NCBI RefSeq assembly: GCF_008923365.1
Contig: NZ_WBMR01000043.1
Coordinates: 1-55,902, forward strand
Direction of reading: 5' to 3'
Length of the DNA: 55,902 nucleotides
From: Actinomadura montaniterrae
GTDB lineage: Bacteria > Actinomycetota > Actinomycetes > Streptosporangiales > Streptosporangiaceae
Within the stretch, counting starts at the first letter, position 1. Every line of letters begins with the position of its first letter. Below, in pieces: positions 16,685 to 24,779 of the stretch. A program made the position numbers and the translations under genes. The notes beneath the pieces were generated by a model. It had not been told where the DNA came from, ran no database searches, and saw nothing but the letters and a program-made list of their open reading frames with translations.

Positions 16685-16858
16685 CTAGTCGCCTTCCTGG
16701 CACCGCCGTTGGCGGTGATCGGTCCCACCGATGACGGTGTTCGCGCCGTCATTTCGGCTGGTGGGGTTGTCGCCGGACATCACGTCCGGTGCAGGGTTGG
16801 GCCAGCTCAGTCGGCTGGCGGCGTCCCGCTTCGGGGACGGTTCGATCTTCGGAGCCAT
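16685..16858 (-). CDS. 57-aa hydrophilic hypothetical protein
   Basis: ATG 16858 preceded by GGAGGGG with seven-base spacing; TAG at 16685. Polar, likely disordered (contains DVMSGDNPTSRNDGANTVIG). Supported mainly by the ribosome site and position. Confidence 0.5.
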   Translation of the reverse strand: MAPKIEPSPKRDAASRLSWPNPAPDVMSGDNPTSRNDGANTVIGGTDHRQRRCQEGD

Positions 16859-16922
16859 CGGTTCGGCCCCTCCGTGAGTCACCAGATGCAGCAGGTTGCG
16901 ATGCTGGAGCCAGGAGCCCCGG

Positions 16923-17243
16923 TCAGGCCGACTTGGCCACCGGACCGGCCGTCTTGATCTCCACCGCGCGGAACGCCACGCCGTTGCGCCCGTTGGTCGC
17001 CCACGGCAGGGCCTCCAGCCTGGACACGGTGACGAGCTGCCCCACCTTCACGCTCGGCTTCTCACCCGCCGTGGTGATGGTGATGACCTCGCCGCCGTCG
17101 TCGTCCTGGACGAACACCTGCGTCGACCACATCGGCCGGCCGGTGTCCCGCTCGGTCCGCTGACGCCCGTTCTGGTCCGTCTTCTCGACCGGGTCCTTCG
17201 ACACCATGACCTGCTTCGCGCTGGTGTCCACGTAGAGCTTCAT
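16923..17243 (-). CDS. SCO3933-family regulatory-type protein
   Basis: 106 aa, all-beta OB-like pattern (KLYVDTSAKQVMVSKDP, later VKVGQLVTVSRLEALPW and GVAFRAVEIK). It matches the small family named after SCO3933 of the S. coelicolor SLP1-related element. First gene of the leftward operon, divergent from the XRE-TPR regulator, with GGGGAGCTC before ATG 17243. The role in control of transfer is presumed from context. Confidence 0.75.
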   Translation of the reverse strand: MKLYVDTSAKQVMVSKDPVEKTDQNGRQRTERDTGRPMWSTQVFVQDDDGGEVITITTAGEKPSVKVGQLVTVSRLEALPWATNGRNGVAFRAVEIKTAGPVAKSA

Positions 17244-17441
17244 GAGCTCCCCTTCCGATCCAAGGGCCGCACCGCCTCTCGGTGCGCTTCCCTGTGTGCT
17301 GCGTCACCACGATCGGACGGGAAGCATGATTCGAACAGACTGTCGATGGGTGATGATGGATGATGATTGCTCGACACCCCTCGCGACATCGCCCGCGACG
17401 TGCGCAGACTGGAGACGACACCGAAGCAGGAGGAGAACCTC
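17244..17441. promoter_or_regulatory. Divergent promoter/operator region of AICE 2
   Basis: 198 bp between the leftward SCO3933-type gene and the rightward XRE-TPR gene. It contains the direct repeat TGATGATGGATGATGATT near 17351-17368, a candidate operator, and CAGGAGGAG as ribosome site for the GTG at 17442. I see no clear -35/-10 pair. Confidence 0.5.
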
Positions 17442-18701
17442 GTGACGGAGGAGCGCCCGGATTGGGCGAAGCGGATCACTGCTGAACGAGAGGCTCGCGG
17501 CTGGAACAAGCCGCAGTTCATCGAGGCTCTACGGGCCCATGCAGAGCGCCAGCTGCCGGGCAAGGCGTCGATGCTTCGCCGCGTGCACGCTTGGGAGAGC
17601 GGCGAGTCGTGCCCCGATGACGACTACCGGCCCATCATCGCCAAGACCTTCGGCACCGTCACCGCAGCCATCTGGCCCCTCGCAGGCAACCGAGACAGCG
17701 ACGCCGAACTCGTCGCCGGGACCGGCATGGACACCTTGGAGATCGTCACCCGCTTGCGGGCATCGTCCGTGGATCCGGCCGTACTCGAAGGACTCCGGAT
17801 CACTGTTGACCGACTTTGCAGCGAGTACCCGCACATGCCCGCTGACCAACTCCTTGTCGAAGGGCGCGCTTGGCTACGCAGAATCACGACGCTCCTCGAC
17901 CGGCACCTGTCTCTCGCCCACCATCAAGAAATCTTGTCCCTGGCCGGCTGGCTTGCCGCACTGGTCGGATGCGTCGAATACGACTCGACCAACCGACCCG
18001 CAGCGGAGGCGACCCGACAGGCCGCACTGAGTCTCGGCGAGGAGTCCGGCGATGCCGAAGTGATGGCTTGGGCGCACGAGATGCGCGCCTGGTTCGCTCT
18101 CACCCGAGGGGACTACCGAGGCGTCATCGCAGCTGCAGATACGGGCAGCGCCATAGCTCCCAACTCACGCGCAGCCGTCCAGCTCCATGCCCAAAAAGCC
18201 AAGGCATGGGCGCGCATCGGCGACCGTCGTCAAGTCGAAGTTGCCCTAGACCAAGGCCGAGCGCTGTTGGAGCGGATGCCCTACCCGGACAACCTGGATC
18301 ACCACTTTGCCGTTGATCCGGCCAAGTGGGATTTTTACTCCATGGACTGCTACCGGCTGCTCGGCAATGGCCAGCCCGCCAGCGCAGCGGAGAACAAGCT
18401 CGCAGAGAACTATGCCCAGGATGTCATCCGAGTAGGAACCGATGCCGGTGGAGTCGAGCGGTCCCCGATGCGTAACGCGGAAGCCCGGCTAACTCTTGGA
18501 CTGATCGCGGCACGCGAAGGCGACGTGGAACGAGCCGTGGACTTCGGTGAACAAGCACTCCAGGGTGAGCGAAAATCGCTACCAAGCTTGCTGATGGTCT
18601 CCCGCGAACTCGGCTCCACGATCAAGGAGCAGTACGAGACGGAGCCGAGGGCCGTCGAGTATCTCGACCACCTTCGCCAGCTCCAAGCAGCCGCTCGCTA
18701 G
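17442..18701 (+). CDS. XRE-type regulator with TPR-like domain
   Basis: 419 aa from GTG 17442 with GGAGG eight bases upstream. Residues 10-70 form a cro/C1-like HTH (FIEALRAHAERQLPGKASML; the segment RRVHAWESGESCP is typical of the Streptomyces group). The remainder is alpha-helical repeats of TPR type (AEVMAWAHEMRAWFALTRGD, AAVQLHAQKAKAWARIGDRR). Such proteins are often ligand- or peptide-controlled repressors. Its divergent position makes it the likely switch of the element, replacing the GntR repressor used by element 1. Confidence 0.85.
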   Translation: MTEERPDWAKRITAEREARGWNKPQFIEALRAHAERQLPGKASMLRRVHAWESGESCPDDDYRPIIAKTFGTVTAAIWPLAGNRDSDAELVAGTGMDTLEIVTRLRASSVDPAVLEGLRITVDRLCSEYPHMPADQLLVEGRAWLRRITTLLDRHLSLAHHQEILSLAGWLAALVGCVEYDSTNRPAAEATRQAALSLGEESGDAEVMAWAHEMRAWFALTRGDYRGVIAAADTGSAIAPNSRAAVQLHAQKAKAWARIGDRRQVEVALDQGRALLERMPYPDNLDHHFAVDPAKWDFYSMDCYRLLGNGQPASAAENKLAENYAQDVIRVGTDAGGVERSPMRNAEARLTLGLIAAREGDVERAVDFGEQALQGERKSLPSLLMVSRELGSTIKEQYETEPRAVEYLDHLRQLQAAAR

Positions 18702-19111
18702 TCACCAGGACCAGAGTCGGAGGACGGCTCAGCCAGCGTCTGGGACTCTGTGCAAACTTTCTGTACGTCTTCAAGGCGGCCCGAGAACCGGGCCGCACGC
18801 GCCGCCGACTCGGCGCCTGGCCCCTCCGCCTCTGCTTGGGCGCCGGCTACGGGACCAGGCCGACGCCGGTCGGCAGGCGCGAAGACCAGCAGTAGTCACG
18901 GGGCCGCACGAAGACGAGGACCAGTCACGGGGTTGATCTGGCCGCGCCCACGCCGCTGGCCGGTTCCCGACTTGCGCGGGGACCCCGCGCGGGGCCTCAC
19001 GACGGGCCATTGCGGGCAGGCAGGTGCCGCCCGTCCGCCGCACCAGGCTACGAGGCCCCGCCCCCACGCAAGTCCGGAACCGTCCAGCTCAGTTTCACTT
19101 GTTATTGGATG
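18702..19111. other. Intergenic stretch without a supported gene
   Basis: Two overlapping ORFs on opposite strands show only Arg/Pro/Ser-rich composition and no start signals, so no gene is called. Composition changes sharply from GC-rich (18770-19080) to AT-richer near 19090, marking the edge of the cargo gene. Confidence 0.6.
18776..18796 (+). terminator. Hairpin after XRE-TPR gene
   Basis: GCGGCCCG (18776-18783) pairs with CGGGCCGC (18789-18796) across a 5-base loop, 75 bases after the stop. There is no T tract, as usual for actinobacteria. Confidence 0.55.
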
Positions 19112-19828
19112 TCAACCCTTGCCCTTGTTCTTTTTTTGCCGCGAAAGGGGTCCGATGGCTTGCCTGTATACTTGCCTCGATTTGCCGAGGATTGGCGCTC
19201 GCGGTACATCCAAGGCAAAAGCCAGTCGTTCCACTTCTTTTGTAAGAAGATTTGTTATGTTCTGTTCTTCTTTCCAAAGCTTTTCTATCTCATCCTCATC
19301 CAATTCATCTCGATGTCCGTCGAACATGGAAATCCGAGCGACGGTAAGCCAGTATGCCTGCTGCAATCGCTGAAGGTTCTTCATTTCTCTAGATTCTGGC
19401 TGAATGCTCGCAATTCGGCTGACTAGCCACCTTATTCTGATGTGTGAAAATTCATAGAAGGCAGAGACGGCCTCATTGGCTTTCTTTTCAACCTCTTCCA
19501 GGCGTCCGCCCAATTCCTTGGGGACGCCATCTTTGTAACTTGATTCAACATACTTACGAGTAGAGATCATGACAGAAACATTCACTCTGGCCTCTCTGGC
19601 CAATGAGGGAAGCTCGGAAGTCAATAGCTCGCCGAGTGCCAAAATGTCGCGTTCCCAGCGATCCTCTCGTCTCTTCTTGCGCTCCACTCTAGGAACCACA
19701 AATCTTTGAATCGCCAACTGTGCAATCAAAGTTAATCCCGCACCAATGGCAAGCAGGACTATCTTGTTGTCTAGTATTTCATTTACATTTTTAGTGACAA
19801 TGATTGTGACAAAAGACATAACACTCAT
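19112..19828 (-). CDS. Low-GC cargo protein: one TM helix plus coiled-coil
   Basis: 238 aa. One N-terminal transmembrane helix (IVLLAIGAGLTLIAQLAI, about residues 23-41), then a basic stretch and long charged helices (GRLEEVEKKANEAVSAFYEF). Lys-rich end. AT-rich codons are unlike the rest of the element, so it is recent cargo. No known family is recognised; a membrane-anchored sensor or effector is possible. ATG at 19828 or 19819, neither with a good ribosome site. Confidence 0.62.
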   Translation of the reverse strand: MSVMSFVTIIVTKNVNEILDNKIVLLAIGAGLTLIAQLAIQRFVVPRVERKKRREDRWERDILALGELLTSELPSLAREARVNVSVMISTRKYVESSYKDGVPKELGGRLEEVEKKANEAVSAFYEFSHIRIRWLVSRIASIQPESREMKNLQRLQQAYWLTVARISMFDGHRDELDEDEIEKLWKEEQNITNLLTKEVERLAFALDVPRAPILGKSRQVYRQAIGPLSRQKKNKGKG

Positions 19829-20017
19829 TCTCTAAATAACCTATCGGGCGATGAAGGTGGATACCTTGTATAGGTTAGCGTAATTCCAGTAAGCGCGTCG
19901 CGTAGAACGCAGGCCGTCCCGAAGATCAAGTACCTCTACCTGGCCGCTTGAACATCAAGTCATGGGCATGCGCGTCTACCCTGCGTGTCAGCAGAGTGAT
20001 TGGCTACCAGTGCAGAG

Positions 20018-20037
20018 GGGAGCCAAGTAGGGAGCCA
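20018..20037. repeat. Integrase arm-type repeats, right arm of AICE 2
   Basis: GGGAGCCA at 20018-20025 and 20030-20037 with 12-bp offset, about 100 bp left of the right att core. Same motif and offset as at 9410-9429. Confidence 0.65.
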
Positions 20038-20133
20038 CCTGGAATGAACCGGTGGGAACGAGCCGGGACGCGTGGGGACGTGGTGAGTTGGGCGGGGGAC
20101 CGAACGGGATTGATCAACATCGTCGGCCGCTGG

Positions 20134-20218
20134 TTCGAGTCCAATCGCGGGAGCTTCTCTCTGCGCGAAGAAAGCACAGGTCAGGCCTCGGTTCCGAGCA
20201 TGGAACCGGGGCCTTTTG
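20134..20218. repeat. Right attachment site (attR) of the tandem array
   Basis: 20134-20160 is the 27-bp core identical to 9317-9343. Downstream CACAGGTCAGGCC and a hairpin CGGTTCC (20189-20195) / GGAACCG (20202-20208) followed by GGGGCCTTTT look like the original tRNA terminator. Upstream of the core there is no tRNA body, so the intact tRNA should be at the far left end, outside the window. Confidence 0.85.
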
Positions 20219-20330
20219 GCATTCGGGGGAGTCGGCCTGGTACTCGCCTCGGGAGACGTGGTCTGGGCGATGAATTTTCCGGGCCGTGCTGGTCTGTACG
20301 CCGAGTACCGGCTCACAGGAGGCTGACGGC

Positions 20331-20894
20331 ATGCGGAAACTGACCTTCGCCATGAACGTGTCCCTGGACGGCTACGTCGCCGCGCCCGGCGACGACCTCG
20401 GCTGGAGCGTGCCGAGCGACGAGCTGTTCCAGTTCTGGTCCGACCGGGTGGGGGCGACGGGCCTGGCGCTGTACGGGCGCAGGTTGTGGGAGACGATGAG
20501 CTCCCACTGGCCGACCGCCGACCAGCAGCCCGGCGCCACACCGGCGGAGATCGAGTACGCCCGCCGCTGGCGCGACATGCCGAAGATGGTGTTCTCCTCC
20601 ACGATCAGCACGGTCGACTGGAACACCCGCCTGGTCACCGGCGACGCCGTCACCGAGATCTCCCGGCTCAAGGCCGAGGACGGCGCCCCCATGGACATCG
20701 GCGGCGCCACGCTCGCCGCGGCGGCGATGCGGGCCGGACTGATCGACGAGTACGTGCTGCTCACCGCACCGGTCCTGGTGGGCGGCGGCACGCCGTTCTT
20801 CACGGCGCTGGACAACTGGGTGGACCTGACCCTCGCGGAGACCCGGACGTTCCCCGACGGCGTCCTCCTGACCAGGTACGAGACCAAGCGCTGA
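20331..20894 (+). CDS. RibD C-terminal/dihydrofolate reductase-family protein
   Basis: 187 aa. Starts KLTFAMNVSLDGYVAAPGDD, contains LALYGRRLWETMSSHW and DIGGATLAAAAMRAGLIDEY, and ends in the family's GGGTPFF motif: the DHFR-like fold of RibD-C proteins, NADPH-dependent reductases of unknown substrate. AGGAGG lies before ATG 20331. First chromosomal gene right of attR. Confidence 0.92.
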   Translation: MRKLTFAMNVSLDGYVAAPGDDLGWSVPSDELFQFWSDRVGATGLALYGRRLWETMSSHWPTADQQPGATPAEIEYARRWRDMPKMVFSSTISTVDWNTRLVTGDAVTEISRLKAEDGAPMDIGGATLAAAAMRAGLIDEYVLLTAPVLVGGGTPFFTALDNWVDLTLAETRTFPDGVLLTRYETKR

Positions 20895-20905
20895 GTGCCC
20901 CGCCG

Positions 20906-22891
20906 TCACTGCCGGGAGAGGACGCGGGTTATGCCGGCGGCGATCGTGGTGGCGAGGATCCAGCCGGAGGCGATCAGCGCGGCGGCCAGCCACTGGTAGG
21001 GGCCGCGCGGGTTGAAGGCCGGTTCCTGGCCGAAGCTGATGATCGGCAGGAGCAGGTCGAGGGTGTAGAGGAACGCGTTGAAGGCCGGCGCCTCGTCCTT
21101 CTTGAGGGGGACGGGGTGGTGGGCGGCGAAGAGCATGGTCCCGATCGCGAGGAGCGCGGCGAGGAGGATCCCCGCGCGGAGCGGCCGGTAGCCGTAGCCG
21201 ACGGTCCAGTCCTGGGCGACGCCCCAGACGCGGGCGGGCAGCGTGAGGGTGCGCCGGCGGCGGCGCTGCTTCGCCAGGCGGACGGTCCGGGCCTCGACGT
21301 CGCGGCCCATGCCCTGGAAGACCGCCGCGAGCTGCTCGTAGGGCTGCGGATGGTAGCCGTCGGCGGCGTCCAGCCAGGCGAGGCGGGCGGCGAGCGGCCC
21401 CGGCTTGTCGATCGCCTGGTAGACGAACCCGTCGAGTTGGGGGCGCGCGGGCCAGTGGGCGGGGTCGTCGCGGAGGATGTCGATGCGGGCGTGCCGCAGG
21501 TCGACGCTGCCGTCGGTGAGGGTGCAGCGGGAGAACCACAGCATCTCCGCGCGCACACGGCGGAGGCCGAGGGCGAGGCCGCCGAAGCCGCTGATCGTCG
21601 CGTCGTCGAAGCTCAGCTCGCCGGCGCGGGCGCCGGCGAGCGACAGGCGCCCGGCGGAGGTGAACCCGTCGCAGCAGTTCAGGACGCCGCTGACGGTCAG
21701 GCCGTAGCCGGTCATCGCCCGGCCGCCGGGGTTGGACAGGTGCGCGCCCTCCAGCTCGACGCTCGCCCCGATGACCGTGTCGACCAGGCGGACCTCGCCC
21801 TCGGCGTGCAGGCCGCGGCCGGCGAGGCCGCCGGTGACCTCGGCGCGGCACAGGCTGAGCGCCTGGCCGCCGGGGTCGCTGAGGCGCGCGCCGGCGAAGT
21901 CGGCCGTGCCCTGGATGGTCGCCGAGTCCAGGCAGACCCGGCCCCGGGTCCGGAACCCGTTCGCGGCGCGGAGGCTGCTGCCGATGCCGACCAGGCGGGC
22001 GTTCAGCGCGGTGCCGCCCGGGGCGTCGAGGTCGGCGCCGCTGAGCAGAAGCGTGCCGCCGATCGCCGCCGAGCGCAGGCTGACCTTGCCTTCGGCGCGG
22101 AACCCGCCGTCCAGGACGGCGGCGCCGTCGATCCGGGCGCGGTCGGCGTCGAGGGCCGTTCCGCCCGGGTTGGACAGCCGGGCGGCGGTCAGGACGAGGC
22201 GGCGGCCGATCCGCGCGTCCGGCAGCCGCACCTCGCCCTCGGCGACGAGGCCGGGCGCGTGCAGCCCGGACGGCAGCTCGATCCCGTCGGCGTCGAGCGC
22301 GACGCCGCCGGGGTTCGACAGCCGCGCGCCGCCGAGGACGCAGGTCCCGTCGACGTGCGCGCCTTTCAGCATGACCTCGCCGGTGATCTCCGCGTCGGTC
22401 GCGTCGATGTTGCGGGCCACGGTCAGCGCGTACGCCTCGACGTCCGCGAGGCGGGCCGAGCGCAGCGACAGCGTCCCGTCGATCCGGGTGCCGACGAGCT
22501 GCAGCGGGCCGTCCACCTGGCAGCTGCGCAGCCACAGCAGGCCGTCGACCTGCGAGTCCGAGGCGGAGAGGCCGGGCAGCCGGGAGCCGGTCAGGCTGAA
22601 CTGCCGCAGCCGGGCCGCGTAGAGGGCGGGCGGTTCGTCGAAGACGCAGTCGCGCATCAGCACCGCATAACGGACCTCGGCGAACGACACGTCGAGGACG
22701 CCGGTGATCCGCGCGCCCGTGAGCCGCAGTGCGGGGACCTGCCCGACGCCGCCCGGTTGCGCGCCCAGCAGCAGCGCCGAGACGACCTCGCCGCGGACCG
22801 CCTCCCCCGTACCGGTCAGATCGACCTTGCCCGCACTCGGGAACGCGTCCCAGACCGCGCGTTCCGCGTCCGACAGATCCTCGATATCCAT
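20906..22891 (-). CDS. Pentapeptide-like beta-helix membrane protein
   Basis: 661 aa. Residues about 50-450 are a repetitive, probably right-handed beta-helix; a unit containing LSNPGG.ALDAD recurs about five times with alternating GEVRL / GKVSL strands. After a basic segment (KQRRRRRTL) come about three C-terminal transmembrane helices (LLAALLAIGTMLFAAH, FLYTLDLLLPIISFG, ALIASGWILATTIAAG). Streptomyces homologues are sometimes labelled membrane-associated oxidoreductase, but no redox motif is visible. It is convergent with the RibD-C gene. Confidence 0.8.
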   Translation of the reverse strand: MDIEDLSDAERAVWDAFPSAGKVDLTGTGEAVRGEVVSALLLGAQPGGVGQVPALRLTGARITGVLDVSFAEVRYAVLMRDCVFDEPPALYAARLRQFSLTGSRLPGLSASDSQVDGLLWLRSCQVDGPLQLVGTRIDGTLSLRSARLADVEAYALTVARNIDATDAEITGEVMLKGAHVDGTCVLGGARLSNPGGVALDADGIELPSGLHAPGLVAEGEVRLPDARIGRRLVLTAARLSNPGGTALDADRARIDGAAVLDGGFRAEGKVSLRSAAIGGTLLLSGADLDAPGGTALNARLVGIGSSLRAANGFRTRGRVCLDSATIQGTADFAGARLSDPGGQALSLCRAEVTGGLAGRGLHAEGEVRLVDTVIGASVELEGAHLSNPGGRAMTGYGLTVSGVLNCCDGFTSAGRLSLAGARAGELSFDDATISGFGGLALGLRRVRAEMLWFSRCTLTDGSVDLRHARIDILRDDPAHWPARPQLDGFVYQAIDKPGPLAARLAWLDAADGYHPQPYEQLAAVFQGMGRDVEARTVRLAKQRRRRRTLTLPARVWGVAQDWTVGYGYRPLRAGILLAALLAIGTMLFAAHHPVPLKKDEAPAFNAFLYTLDLLLPIISFGQEPAFNPRGPYQWLAAALIASGWILATTIAAGITRVLSRQ

Positions 22892-22929
22892 TTGGCCCCC
22901 ATGCATACACCGACACGGAGGGCGGCGCC

Positions 22930-23340
22930 ATGGCGGGCCCTAGACTCGGGTTCATGTTGCGCTTGGGCATTCCAGTGATCGGTGTGACCGACCTCGCGCG
23001 CGCCGTGGCGTTCTGGACGGCGGCGCTGGACCTCGTGTCCGTCCCGGAATGGGAGAGCCCGACCTGGCGAACCCTGGCCCACGCGGACGGGTCGGGCCGG
23101 GCCCTCGGGCTGATGCGCAGTGACTCGCCCGCCGAGCCCCGCCCGCGCCTCCACCTCGACCTGTTCGTGGACAGCACCGCCGAGCAGGAGGCCGAGGTCG
23201 AGCGGCTGATCGGGCTCGGCGCGAGCCGCGTCGACTGGGACCTGTACCCGCCGGACCCCGACTTCGTCGTCCTCGCCGACCCCGACGGCAACCTCTTCTG
23301 CGTCGTCGACCTGAGCCACGCCCCGTCCGGCTCGCAGTGA
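22930..23340 (+). CDS. VOC (glyoxalase-like) protein
   Basis: 136 aa. A single VOC module: IGVTDLARAVAFWTAALDL at the start, LHLDLFVDS in the middle and LADPDGNLFCVVD at the end, with candidate metal ligands His and Glu/Asp in their usual places. ATG 22930 has GGAGG seven bases upstream; ATG 22954 (128 aa) is possible. The substrate cannot be predicted. Confidence 0.88.
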   Translation: MAGPRLGFMLRLGIPVIGVTDLARAVAFWTAALDLVSVPEWESPTWRTLAHADGSGRALGLMRSDSPAEPRPRLHLDLFVDSTAEQEAEVERLIGLGASRVDWDLYPPDPDFVVLADPDGNLFCVVDLSHAPSGSQ

Positions 23341-23347
23341 GCCGCCG

Positions 23348-23545
23348 CTAGGCGTCCGGCGGCGTCTCGCGGGCGTCGATGAGGGCCTGGACGCCGTCGG
23401 AGAAGCGGCGGGTGAGCCAGGTCGGCGCGGTCGCGGTCCGTCCAGCCGCCTGCGGCCCTGGTTGATCGACGCGACCACGCGGCGGCCCTCGGGCGTGAGC
23501 TCGGCCGTCCTGACGCGGCGGTCGTGCGGCGCCTCGGCGCGCGCG
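23348..23545 (-). pseudogene. MarR-family regulator remnant (C-terminal part only)
   Basis: On the minus strand DRRVRTAELTPEGRRVVASI is the typical wing and end of a MarR HTH. The continuing sequence then needs a frame change to reach TWLTRRFSDGVQALIDARET before the stop at 23348. The N-terminal two thirds is missing. It abuts head-to-head the truncated oxidoreductase. Confidence 0.7.
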
Positions 23546-24132
23546 GACGGGGTGGGACGGCTGGAGGACGGCACGCGGGTGGCCTTCTTTGGGCCGGTCG
23601 CGCCGCACGGCGGGATGGCGGAGCGGGCACTCGTCCGGCGCGGCATGTGGTTCCCGCTCCATGACGGTGTGGACGACGTGACGGCGGCCGCCCTGCTGAA
23701 CCCCGGCGGCGCGGCATGGAAGACGGTCGTGTGGGAGGGCGGAGCGGGCCCGGGAAAGACGGTGCTGGTTCTCGGCGCCGCCGGAGCGTCCGGACGGATC
23801 GCGGCGCAGGTGGCGAAGCGGGAAGGGGCCCGGGTGGACGCGGCCGGACGCGACCGGCGGTCCTCGACGCGCCGGCCGGACGCGGCGCCGACGCGGTGGT
23901 TCGGCTCGACCGGACGAAGGACGAGGTGGTCGAGGCCATCGCCGCGCACGGGCCGTACGACCTGGTCGTCGACTACCTGCGGGGTGCCCCGGCGGCGGCC
24001 GCGTTCGACCGGATGCTCGGGCTGGTGGCCGAGGGCGGGATCGTCCTCGACGCCGAGGCCGTTCCTCTCGCCGTCGTCGAGGACGCGTGGACGCGTCGCG
24101 AGAACGGGCGACGCATCGTCTTCGTCCCCTGA
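23546..24132 (+). pseudogene. Quinone oxidoreductase (zinc-type ADH superfamily) remnant
   Basis: The frame starting near 23546 reads TRVAFFGPVAPHGGMAERAL and the nucleotide-binding TVLVLGAAGASGRIAAQVAK, then loses frame near 23850. The C-terminus continues in the next frame as AVVRLDRTKDEVVEAIAAHG and ends at 24132. The N-terminal catalytic domain is mostly absent and there is no start codon. One deletion plus one frameshift explain it. Confidence 0.75.
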
Positions 24133-24157
24133 GGCGGCGCCGGAGGGCGAGTGTGGA

Positions 24158-24727
24158 ATGTCGGTGGCGGGTGGGAGGGTGCGGCGCGTGGGGGTTCATG
24201 TGGCGAGCCGGCGGCGGGCGCGGGCGTCGGTGGAGGCGGAGTGGCCGGGGGCGGTGGTGCTCGACGTGACGTCGCGGGGGCCGCAGCCGTGGGTGCGGTT
24301 CAGCCCGTTCTACCCGCACGGCGGCATACCGGTGCCGTTGTCGGACGGCGCGACGGGCGCGTCGGTCGAGGGGATCTGGCAGGCGTTGAAGGTGTTCGAG
24401 GGCGACGACGTCGACCCGGCCCGGCTGGCGATCACGTCGATGAAGGGCATCAAGCGGACGGTCCGCAAGTACGGGCCGGTGCGCGGGCACCGGGCGGGGC
24501 TCGACGGGGACGAACTGCTGCCGTACGGGCGGGCGCGCCGCGAGATCTACCTGCCCGCGTACCGGTGGGTGCTGGAGAACGAGGTCGCCGACCTGGTCGA
24601 GGAGGTGCGGCGACTGGGCGAGGTGGTGCTGCTCGACTACACCGTCAACGGGGACGTGGACGACCTGTCCAAACCGCTGTCGCACGCGGCGCTGATCGCC
24701 CTGTTCGCCGAAGACCGATGGCCTTGA
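24158..24727 (+). CDS. DUF6939-like protein
   Basis: 189 aa with the block WVRFSPFYPHGGIPVPLSDG near residues 46-65 and TSMKGIKRTVRKYGPVRGHR, which I recognise as the conserved core of this uncharacterised family. Soluble, mixed alpha/beta. GGAGG lies 11 bases before ATG 24158. It is read through from the pseudogene frame and must not be taken as fused to it. Confidence 0.78.
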   Translation: MSVAGGRVRRVGVHVASRRRARASVEAEWPGAVVLDVTSRGPQPWVRFSPFYPHGGIPVPLSDGATGASVEGIWQALKVFEGDDVDPARLAITSMKGIKRTVRKYGPVRGHRAGLDGDELLPYGRARREIYLPAYRWVLENEVADLVEEVRRLGEVVLLDYTVNGDVDDLSKPLSHAALIALFAEDRWP

Positions 24728-24730
24728 CCG

Positions 24731-24762
24731 GCGCGGACGCCGCCCCTGCGAGGCGTCCGCGC
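24731..24762. terminator. Bidirectional terminator hairpin
   Basis: GCGCGGACGCC (24731-24741) and GGCGTCCGCGC (24752-24762), an 11-bp perfect stem with a 10-base loop, between the convergent DUF6939-like gene and the 58-aa membrane gene. Confidence 0.8.
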
Positions 24763-24779
24763 GAGAGGACGTGCACCGG

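Larger units (their letters stand above)
9317..20160. mobile_element. AICE 2, complete element of about 10.8 kb
   Basis: It is bounded by 27-bp direct repeats at 9317 and 20134. Order from the left end: arm sites, integrase, excisionase, replication initiator (fused to a DpdA-like domain), small zinc proteins, translocase motor and membrane subunit, small proteins, SCO3933-type protein, divergent XRE-TPR regulator, cargo. This is the standard replicating AICE layout, reduced to about 14 genes. It has no recognisable SpdB and its gene families differ from element 1, so the two are independent arrivals and not a duplication. Confidence 0.9.

Noticed and set aside
18771..19067. Possible 98-aa minus-strand gene
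   Set aside because: No ribosome site, low-complexity Arg/Ser/Gly content, and an overlapping ORF of equal quality on the other strand.
20060..20160. Complete tRNA at the right att site
   Set aside because: T-loop and acceptor-like 3' end are present but no D arm, anticodon arm or matching 5' acceptor TCCCGCG upstream.
20313..23939. 1208-codon minus-strand ORF
   Set aside because: Runs antisense or out of frame through the RibD-C gene, the beta-helix gene and the pseudogenes; Arg/Pro/Ala-rich, typical high-GC shadow.
23462..24727. Fusion of oxidoreductase and DUF6939-like protein
   Set aside because: The shared frame is accidental: the oxidoreductase is truncated and frameshifted, and the DUF6939-like gene has its own start and GGAGG.
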